Shown here: positions 56,668 to 64,000 of the stretch, piece after piece
Layout of the letters: every line of letters starts with the position of its first letter
Numbering within the stretch: the stretch's first letter is position 1
Assembly (NCBI RefSeq): GCF_001625195.1
Contig: NC_054389.1
Coordinates: 11,466,520-11,530,519, forward strand
Length of the DNA stretch: 64,000 nucleotides
Direction: 5' to 3'
DNA from: Drechmeria coniospora
Lineage: Eukaryota > Ascomycota > Sordariomycetes > Hypocreales > Ophiocordycipitaceae
The notes under the pieces: generated by a model
Told to the model about the DNA's origin: nothing
Seen by the model: only the letters and a program-made list of their open reading frames with translations
Database searches by the model: none
Translations under genes and position numbers: made by a program

Positions 56668-57884
56668 GGAGGGGATCGTTTGTGCTGGGCCGCACGAGCC
56701 GGAGCCGGTGGCGAGAGGAAAGCAGGAGAAGGCTCGTCGGGGAAAAAGGGCAGAGTGCCAAGGGGCACGATGGTTGGGCCAGGAGGCGATGCCAGCGTAG
56801 CGTCGACGTCGGGTGAGGCCAGGTCGAAGGCGATGCGGGTGCGGCAACGTCGGGCCTCGCGTCGGTTCAATGCGCTCCCGCGTCCTGTCGTCGTCGGCGG
56901 CTGCGTGCGACGGAAGCGGGTGGACGGGTGCGTCGGGGTTCGTCGGTCGGGTTGCGTTGTTGAATGAGGGAAGTGAAGGTTGGATGAAATGGCGGAGAGG
57001 AGGAGGCGCGCGTCAATTCTGGCGGGTGTCTTACGAAGCAGTCGGTATTAGCGTCCCTCTTTTTTTTTCTCGACGATGCAAGCACACCAATCTGTCCGCA
57101 GCCGTGCCAAGGGAGGGAGGGGCCGACCAGGGACGTGGCAAACGAAGGGGCTCCGCTCCCATCAGCTGGGGCGGCGGCAGGGCAGTCGAACGAAGCTCGG
57201 CATCAAGTCGAAAAGTATGTGCAATCGCTCGAGGACGTTTGTGCTTCTACGGAGTACTTCTCTGCTCATTCTCCATCGGTGCCGCACTTGTCCGACGACT
57301 CCTCCACGTCCCTCGACGAGGCTACGTACCCGGCAGATTCCCACCTCGGCCAGGGATTTACGCAGATTTATGGTGCATTCACGTTCGTGCCACGCATTAT
57401 GGCTAGGTAGGCATTACATTCGCTCGCTCGCGATTGGCAGAGGACGCCGAGCATACAAGCCATCCGATGGACGAGCCGGTGGATGATGCATCTGGCCAGG
57501 GTGAGACCATGTACCTGGACAAGACAAGGCGAGGCTATCGAGATGAGGTGCGGAGACTGGCCTCATTGGCCGATGCAAAGGAAATCGTCAGACATGTGCC
57601 AGCCTTGGGTGTTGGCGGCTCAGGCTGCGGTGCAATATTAGCAGGAGAATAGTACGACGAGTGCGAGGGCGGAGGGCGCGTTGATGGAATGTCTCTCGAC
57701 GGCGAGATCAATTACAGGAGACGTGTCGGTTTCGTGATGGGGACGTGTTGAGTTCGCGCGACCTGCATGAAATGGTCGCGTTGAGGGGTGCGCGCGGGGC
57801 TTTGGCCTGCGGGCATTGGATGGGATTGGATGGGAGCTGGCCATTCCCAGTGGCTCGTGCCTGTGCTGGTCGGGTCGAGGGCCA

Positions 57885-58480
57885 GTAAGTACAGTAGAGT
57901 ACGGTAGAGTACAGCACCGTAGAGTACAGTAGAGTGCAGCACAGTACTAGTAGAGTGCAGCACAGTACAGTACAGCACAGTACAGCACAGTACAGCACAG
58001 CACAGCACAGCACAGCACAGCACAGCACAGCACAGTACTAGTAGAGTGCAGCACAGTACTACACAGCACAGCACAGCACAGCACAGCACAGCACAGCACA
58101 GCACAGCACAGCACAGCACAGCACAGCACAGCACAGTCCTAGTAGAGTGCAGCACAGTACAGCACAGCACAGTACAGCACAGTACAGCACAGCACAGCAC
58201 AGTACTAGTAGAGTGCAGCACAGTACAGCACAGCACAGCACAGTACAGCACAGCACTGCACAGCACAGCACAGCACAGCACAGCAAAGTAGAGTACAGTA
58301 GAGTGCAGCACAGGAATTACAGTAACAGGTAGTAGAATGCAGCACAGTACTTGCAGTAGAGTGCAGTACAGTACTTGCAGTAGAGTGCAGTACAGTAGTG
58401 CAGTAGAGTGCAGCACAGTACTTACAGTAGAGTGCAGCACAGTACTTACACAGTAGAGTGCAGCACAACACAGTATTGTA
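57885..58480. repeat. CAGCA/CAGTA pentanucleotide satellite with a higher-order unit
   Basis: About 600 bases made almost only of CAGCA and CAGTA pentamers, punctuated by AGTAGAGTGCAG blocks that recur every few dozen bases (for example near 57925, 57950, 58040, 58145 and 58205). Both faces are open in several frames, giving artefactual Cys/Leu/Val or Gln/His/Ser ORFs. Confidence 0.95.
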
Positions 58481-58680
58481 CAGAACGGTACAAGTGCAGC
58501 TACAGTACAGGTAACGATACTAGGTACTAGGTACCTACTAGTACCTACTACTTTCCAGTAGGCTAGTAGTTGTAGCAGCAAGTGCGGAGTGAGTGGACGC
58601 TCCCATTGCTACAAGGGACCATTATACGGGGACCATTGCACGGAGTACCTGCACTGTACTTGCAACCCTCGTATACACCT

Positions 58681-59003
58681 ACAGAGGAGCTGCTCAGAAC
58701 TATAATGATTACGGCGAACAAGTGCGTGCAAGTTCGTACCCTCTCGCGATATTATAAGCACTACTCCGTACCATGCTCAGAGACAAGCTCCCACTGTCTC
58801 ATACCTCCAGTGTTCACGCACGCACACGCCCGCTGTACTTTCCACCCTCCTACAGAGGAGCTGCTCAGAACTATAATGATTACGGCGAACAAGTGCGTGC
58901 AAGTTCGTACCCTCTCGCGATATAAGCACCACTCCGTACAATGCTCAGAGACAAGCACCCACTGTCTCACGCCTCTAGTGTTGACGCACGCACACGCCCG
59001 TTC
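58681..59003. repeat. Tandem duplication of 171 bp, 2 copies
   Basis: ACAGAGGAGCTGCTCAGAAC starts at 58681 and again at 58852, and similarity continues to the ACGCACACGCCCG segments ending near 58833 and 59003. The copies differ by small indels and a few substitutions (for example GCGATATTATAAGC against GCGATATAAGC), so it is a fairly recent duplication. Confidence 0.92.
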
Positions 59004-59004
59004 C

Positions 59005-59125
59005 CACTCCCTCACACACATTCTCTCCCCCACACACTCACACACTCTCCCCCACACACTCACATTCTCTCCCCCACACACTCACACTCTTCCCCCCCAC
59101 ACTCATTCACATTCTCTCCATTCTC
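59005..59125. repeat. CA/CT-rich low-complexity stretch
   Basis: Irregular repeats of CACACACTCACA and TTCTCTCCCCC follow directly after the second copy of the 171-bp duplication. Confidence 0.85.
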
Positions 59126-60754
59126 TGCGATCGGAGACGAATAGCCCGGCAGGGCGAGTGCAGGGTTCCCGGCGCCTTGCCAAGGAGCAGGAGGGTTCGG
59201 TATTGTTCTTGCTTCCTCGTGCTAGTCAAAGCACGGAGCACTCGATACGCCATACCTGCGCACCACGTGCACGTACAGCAAGGCAAGCACCTAGCAGGCA
59301 TTCCATGTTCTTTGAGCCTTCGGTATCGGTATTCCTCCGAACCAGCAGAAACCTGCCTTTGTTATGCATGCGCATGCCACGTGATTAATTATAGAGTTTA
59401 TGTACCCCGAATATCGACGGGCGATTGGGGAGGGGAGAGAAAGAGGCAAGATCTGGTGGCGAGCGGCGTTGCTGGGCTGGGAGGAATTACATTACAGTAC
59501 GGAGTACTCGCAGCCTTGATGCGGACAGGCTCGGCCATGCTCGTTAGCACTCCTCGCTCGCCTTGGTGCGCAGGCGCTAATACCCAGGCCCGTCCGCATG
59601 TGCAAGAGAATGCAGGACGAGGTGCACCGTCGGCGACGCGTCAGTGACCTTGGGGCGTGGCCCTTTGGCTGTTGCGTGCCGACATGCGACCTCTCAAGTC
59701 GTTGATCGTCTCCTCACCTGCCAAGTGGCGAACAACCAACTGTACGGACGGATACATCGGCGAGCTCTCGCACGTGCGATGCCGCCATGGGAGTCATGCG
59801 TCTTCGGCGCTCTCCGGGCGATGCACGCATGGCTCGCCACTCATGATGCATCCATCATCGATTCTTCCAACCCAAGTTGACGGTTGACGGTTGACGGTGG
59901 ATCGGCCGCATGAGAAATAAATTCGGACGACAGGTTACAGTTACAGCCAGTTCATGGGTGGGACGACGTGGAGTATGCACATTCATTGCCGTCACAGCGC
60001 CAATCGTGCGCTGCCCAGCACACTCTAAGTACACCGCGGGACTGTTCCAGGTGTGCCGCACGCCGGATGGCCGTCAATAGTGGTGTGCCGTAAACTGCAT
60101 GTGTAGCGTAACGTGCACTAGCAATGCCAAGCACCCGGGTGTTGATTCGGGGAGGGGCATCATGCTCATTCATGCCCGCCCGGGGCCTGTTTCAGAGCAG
60201 GAAAATCGAGCGACGAAATCTCAGCAACTGACTTGTACGGGTACTATTTTCGGGAGTGCTGAAATTATACGTCAGAGTGCCCCTGCAGGTCTACCTCGCC
60301 GCAGCATCTGCACACTCCTCGCCGCTCTCTCTCGTTTCTCACGAGTCCTGCGCATGGACGCCAGATGATGGCGGTGACGAGAGTGTCATGCTGCCATGGG
60401 AGGGGCGGGGCAGGATAACGGAGGAGCGGCGCAACGGAAGCAAGATCTGAATGACAGGACTGGCCGTGTCGGCGTTTCGTCCAACTACCTTTCCGAATAC
60501 TGGCATGTTGGGGCGACGGCACGCACGGGCACATGCGCACCACGTGCACGCGCAGCACGAACATGCAGGTGAAGGATACGATGATCGGAAGATGGACGAA
60601 ACGCCGACACGGGCAGCCGTTTACATGCACTGTAGGTATATGCAGTATATAGATGGGGTCCATACTGTGCTCTGTGCCTGACACATCCACTAATATTACT
60701 AGGTACTAGTATTACACACATAAGTACTGTACGGAGTACGTGCACATGAAATAC

Positions 60755-60850
60755 GCACATACGTGTAGATTAAATACACACATACGTGTAGATAAAATAC
60801 ACACATACGTGTAGATAAAATACACACATACGTGTACATGAAATACACAC
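60755..60850. repeat. 23-bp minisatellite, about 4 copies
   Basis: CATACGTGTA occurs at 60758, 60781, 60804 and 60827, each followed by GAT(A/T)AAATACACA or, in the last copy, CATGAAATACACA. Confidence 0.92.
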
Positions 60851-61336
60851 ATGCAGTACGTGTACAAGTGCATGGCCAACTGCAGAGTACACAGGCACAC
60901 GATACACCTGTTACTCCGTACAAGGTTGTGTACTAGGTTAGTAGGCTGCGAAACACCATGCAGGGCCCTGCCCATTAATGTCCGTGCATGTTAGTGGCGC
61001 GTAGGAGTCAAGACACCCTCTACTACTTGCACGGAGTAGGTGTGCTCCGTATATTTCTCCGTAATACCGATTGCTGCACCGTTCCCCAGATGATGGGCCA
61101 CTTGCCGCACCACCCATGGCCATGGCAATGCGCGGAAGACATGTACTTGCATGTACTTGTACGGAGTACGGAGTACATCTACACTGACTTGTGGGGTAGG
61201 TGTACAAGTGAGCAGGTACACCTACATGTAGCTACAGTAGAACTACAGAGTACAATACAACTATACAGCGCTGTACGGAGTATTATACTAGAGCACTTTC
61301 TAGGTGCAAGTAAGTATTGTACTACTGTATAGTTCT

Positions 61337-61447
61337 CAAGTACATGTACGGAGTGGTTGCAAATAAGTACATGTACGGAGTGGTTGCAAATAAGCACATG
61401 TACGAAGTGGTTGCAAATAAGTACAGGTACGGAGTGGTTGCAAGCAA
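61337..61447. repeat. 27-bp minisatellite, 4 copies
   Basis: Units of AAGTACATGTACGGAGTGGT plus TGCAAAT, starting near 61338, 61365, 61392 and 61419. Each unit contains an ACGGAGT core, the same word dispersed through the intergenic DNA; copy 3 has ACGAAGT. Confidence 0.92.
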
Positions 61448-62006
61448 GTGCAAGTGAAAAAGTACAAGCGAGCGCATGCAAGCAAGTACAACTACATGCA
61501 GTACGTGCACAGGTACATGTGTACCTCACCCGGCACCCTATTGGTCGCCGCCCTCGACTCGTACTAGCACGCTACCGACCTGCTTACTGTACACCACTCC
61601 GTGCTTTCAAGCCCATGGTGTTCAGTTCATCCTCCTCCACCATCACTCACCACCATTGCGGGCCCCCCCCTAGTCGTGCTCAGCGACCCTCAATCCCGCG
61701 AGGTACCCGCTCCCCTAGTTTCAGAATGACGAGTTCCTCGTACCCGTCAAGCATCCTCGGTAGGAGACAGCCCATGGTCCGTTCATGAAGTCTTGCGCAT
61801 TAACCCTTCATTAGACTAATTCGTCGCCCTATCCGACCTCCGCCCGTTTGCTGTGCATGCGAGACGACGATGCATGGCATCACGACACGAGGTGCGACGA
61901 GCCTAACCGGCGAAGCAATCAAGTCCGTCGGTCGCCTCGTTGCAACCATGTACCGACCTCCCCTTGGCGGCATGCCTGCCGTCATGCAAGCGTGGAGTGA
62001 AGATGT

Positions 62007-62015
62007 TATATAAAG
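62007..62015 (+). promoter_or_regulatory. Candidate TATA box of the GPI-type protein gene
   Basis: TATATAAAG lies 149 bases before the ATG at 62164, a reasonable distance with a 5' UTR of about 110-120 bases. Pyrimidine-rich DNA follows. No start site is known. Confidence 0.5.
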
Positions 62016-62163
62016 CAAGCACAGGGTGCCCACGCAACGTCGCAGCCCCCTTTCCCCCATCAGACACCGTCCGCAGCGAAGCCCTTTTTCTCCTTCGCAA
62101 AGTCAAGCAACGCAACCTCACCGCATCTACTCGACCCATCACGGACCGTCCAAAGTCTTCACC

Positions 62164-63256
62164 ATGCGCTCCAACATCCTCGCACTCGCCGCCGCGCCCC
62201 TGATCCTGTTGGCTCAGGCAAACGGGCGCGACATGGGACCGACGAACAAGGCGCCCGCCAACGTCGACCCCAGCTTCAACGGCAACACCATCGACGTCGA
62301 TCCCAGCGTCGCCCAAAACGGCCCCGGCGGCGTCCCCCCCCCCACGGCGGTCGATGAGGTCGACGCCATCGATGGCAACCAAATCAACTCCGTCCCCGCC
62401 CCCGGTGGCCCCGGCGTCGCTCCTCCCGCCGGCGGCCCGGGCGATGACACCAACGGCCAGCACATCCAACACGCTGGCCCCCCCGGCGGCCCCGTCCCCG
62501 TGCCTCCTCCCGCCGGCGGCCAGGTTGATGCCACCCATGGACAGCAGAACCCCCCCGCCGGTCCCCCGCCGGTCCCCCCGCTGGTCCCCCCGGCGGCCCC
62601 GACGTCGACATCTCTGGCCTGCCCAAAGCTTGCAAGGCCAGCTGCGGCGCCATCGCCGAGACCATCCAGGGCTGCATGAACAGCATCCAGGCGAATTCGC
62701 GCCAGGGCGCCCCGAGCCAGGTGGACGAGAGCCAACTGGAGGACTTGACGCACAAGGCGATGCAGTGCATCTGCAGCAATCCGGCCGCCGACCTGACCAA
62801 GTCCTTTACCCCCTGCGTCGAGTGCCTTCGCACCAACACGCCCGGCGCAGAGGCCGAGTCTATCGACCAAGGTTCGTGCTTCCCTTGACCCCCACGCGCA
62901 TGCCCTTTCGCGTTGCATCTCTGCTAACCGGCCTTCCTTCGCCTCGAATAGTCATCCAGACTTTCCAGGCCCAGTGCCAAGCTCACAGCGGCTCGACCCA
63001 AGCCCCGCGGCCGGGCGAGAGCCAGGTCGTGCCGCCGCCGCCGGCTTCCACAAACACGCCGTACCCCGGAGAGTCTCCTGCCGAGAAGTACCCTGCCGAC
63101 AGCTACCCCCCCGAGACTGGCGTCCACGGCGTCAACTCGACCCTCCGCGGCAACTCGACTGGCGTCACCGTCTCGCAAGCCGTCGGACGTCTCCCCGCCG
63201 CCGACGCTCTCCTGTACGCCGTCGGCCTCATCGCCACGGCATTTTTCATGCTCTAA
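62164..63256 (+). CDS. Secreted, eight-cysteine, GPI-type cell-surface protein; frame broken by one base in a C tract
   Basis: Unrecognised fungal surface protein. ATG at 62164 begins a signal peptide (MRSNILALAAAPLILLAQAN). A Gly/Pro/Asp-rich region follows, with repeated GGP, PPAGG and PPAGPP stretches. The cysteine part then reads in another frame: KACKASCG, ETIQGCMNS, MQCICSNP and TPCVECL, with a final Cys after the intron (eight in total). The frame change falls at the C5 run 62563-62567; neighbouring repeat units of the same motif have C6, so one base appears missing. The intron is 62872-62951 (GTTCGT donor, CTAAC branch, ATAG acceptor). The second exon adds Pro-rich sequence, an NST-type glycosylation region and a hydrophobic C-terminus (YAVGLIATAFFML) typical of GPI signals. 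It is either an indel error, a true null allele, or an unusual frame mechanism. Confidence 0.7.
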
Positions 63257-64000
63257 GCGGATGGCCGTCGAAGTCGAGTCGGGCTCTCCGGTGCAGCATC
63301 CTGTCTGGTGTCCATTGCTGTTGTACTGCTTATTTACCCTTGGGTCGTTGCGTAATACGCTGAAGACGCCTGTTGAAAAGGAGTTTGATCAAAAGTAGTT
63401 GGGTAAAATGAAATCATGATTGCGGTTAGACAAGTTCATGACATGTACCGTGCATGGTTCACAATTGGATGAGCCATTGACACTGTGCGTCACGCACCAG
63501 TTACTGTACTGTATTCTTCCTCGTCCACAGTACGGAGTCATTCTACGGAGTACGGAATAATACAGACTCCGTAGGTACATGCACCGCTAGATCTACTGTA
63601 CAGTGATTAATACCCCTACAGTATACCCGTAATTGATGCCTGCTTACTACTAGGTACCTAGTAGGTACGCACCCACCACCATAAGCGCCTCCCTTCCTCT
63701 ACAGTAAGTGCTGTGATGCCTACGCCGTGCGACGTTCTTGTACAAGTACTTACGGATTACAGTACTTGGTTGTACTTGCACGTACTCCAACTACCCGTAT
63801 AAGTACTGTGCTTCGTACAAGTACCGCATGTACCCACGGAGGAATACTCCGTGGGTACTCCGTAGTGTACGGAGCACTTACAAGCAAAGCAATTTCGTTG
63901 TACTTACGGATCATGATACAGTACGTAAAAATAGTATACTTCAGGTGGCATCATACGTACTGTAATTACAGTCCAGTCAGTGTGTACTGTAGGTGTACTT
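63257..64000. other. Intergenic DNA to the window end
   Basis: About 0.74 kb. From 63500 on the DNA is dense in GTAC and TACTCCGTA words. No gene is seen. Confidence 0.6.

Larger units (their letters stand above)
56668..62163. other. 5.5-kb repeat-rich region without a supported gene
   Basis: Between the MBP1 start and the GPI-type protein gene. It holds a CAG(C/T)A satellite (57885), a 171-bp tandem duplication (58681), CA/CT-rich DNA (59005-59125), a 23-bp array (60755) and a 27-bp array (61337), within DNA dense in GTAC and TACTCCGTA. Small open frames at 57135 and 57434 begin with GTG or TTG and show no domain, so they are not called. Confidence 0.55.

Noticed and set aside
53913..56816. 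967-codon plus-strand ORF antisense to MBP1
   Set aside because: It mirrors the GC-rich MBP1 coding strand, crosses both introns and the minisatellite, and has no conserved domain; the minus strand encodes a clear APSES-ankyrin protein.
57135..57652. Two small open frames (57135-57410 and 57434-57652)
   Set aside because: They begin with GTG and TTG rather than ATG and show no domain or splice partners.
57712..58581. 289-codon Cys/Leu/Val-rich ORF
   Set aside because: A translation of the CAGCA/CAGTA satellite; stop-free in several frames by composition.
60755..61447. CRISPR-like regular arrays
   Set aside because: Units abut directly with no unique spacers, and the genome is fungal; these are minisatellites.

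Overview
The window is nuclear DNA of a filamentous ascomycete. Most genes carry short introns of about 40-90 bases with GT donors, CTGAC/CTAAC/CTAAT branch sites and AG acceptors. The gene set (WOPR regulator, ERMES subunit MMM1, CENP-L/Fta1, AIM24, deuterolysin) and the protein sequences point to Sordariomycetes, most likely Hypocreales; that placement is inference from the proteins and no species can be named. I recognise fifteen intact or window-truncated conserved genes, one secreted protease, one GPI-type cell-surface gene with a broken frame and one decayed pseudogene. Exon coordinates were worked out by hand from splice signals and reading phase.

Layout. 1-2276: the 3' end of MTO1, convergent with the mitochondrial cardiolipin synthase CRD1. 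4114-5643: a WOR1/RYP1/SGE1-type WOPR master regulator on the minus strand, followed upstream by about 9.25 kb without a recognisable gene. 14896-16065: an Edc1/PNRC-like decapping enhancer. 17050-18165: a glycyl-tRNA synthetase pseudogene. 19299-24561: the Arf-GEF GEA. 25527-36390: a dense block with RCE1 (CAAX protease), MMM1 (ERMES), VPS45 (SM protein), TTI2 (TTT complex) and FIG4 (PI(3,5)P2 phosphatase). 38865-45000: AIM24, a secreted M35-like metalloprotease with a repetitive tail, and a threonine-aldolase-type PLP enzyme. 47186-56667: FTA1/CENP-L, MET8, PEP7/VAC1 and an APSES-ankyrin factor of the MBP1 type. 56668-62163: about 5.5 kb of repeat-rich DNA without a supported gene. 62164-63256: a serine/proline/glycine-rich, eight-cysteine, GPI-type surface protein with a one-base frame break.

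The genes do not form a pathway cluster. Several act on endosomal/vacuolar and Golgi traffic (GEA, VPS45, FIG4, PEP7) and several on mitochondria (MTO1, CRD1, MMM1, AIM24), but they are interleaved with unrelated housekeeping genes. I found no secondary-metabolite cluster, no intact transposon, no CRISPR array and no convincing tRNA or rRNA gene.

The most distinctive features are: many minisatellites of 9-48 bp period, including two inside introns and one inside a coding region; intergenic DNA saturated with the 9-mer TACTCCGTA/TACGGAGTA and with GTAC; two GC-AG introns; the multiply broken GlyRS copy; and the very long empty region upstream of the WOPR regulator.
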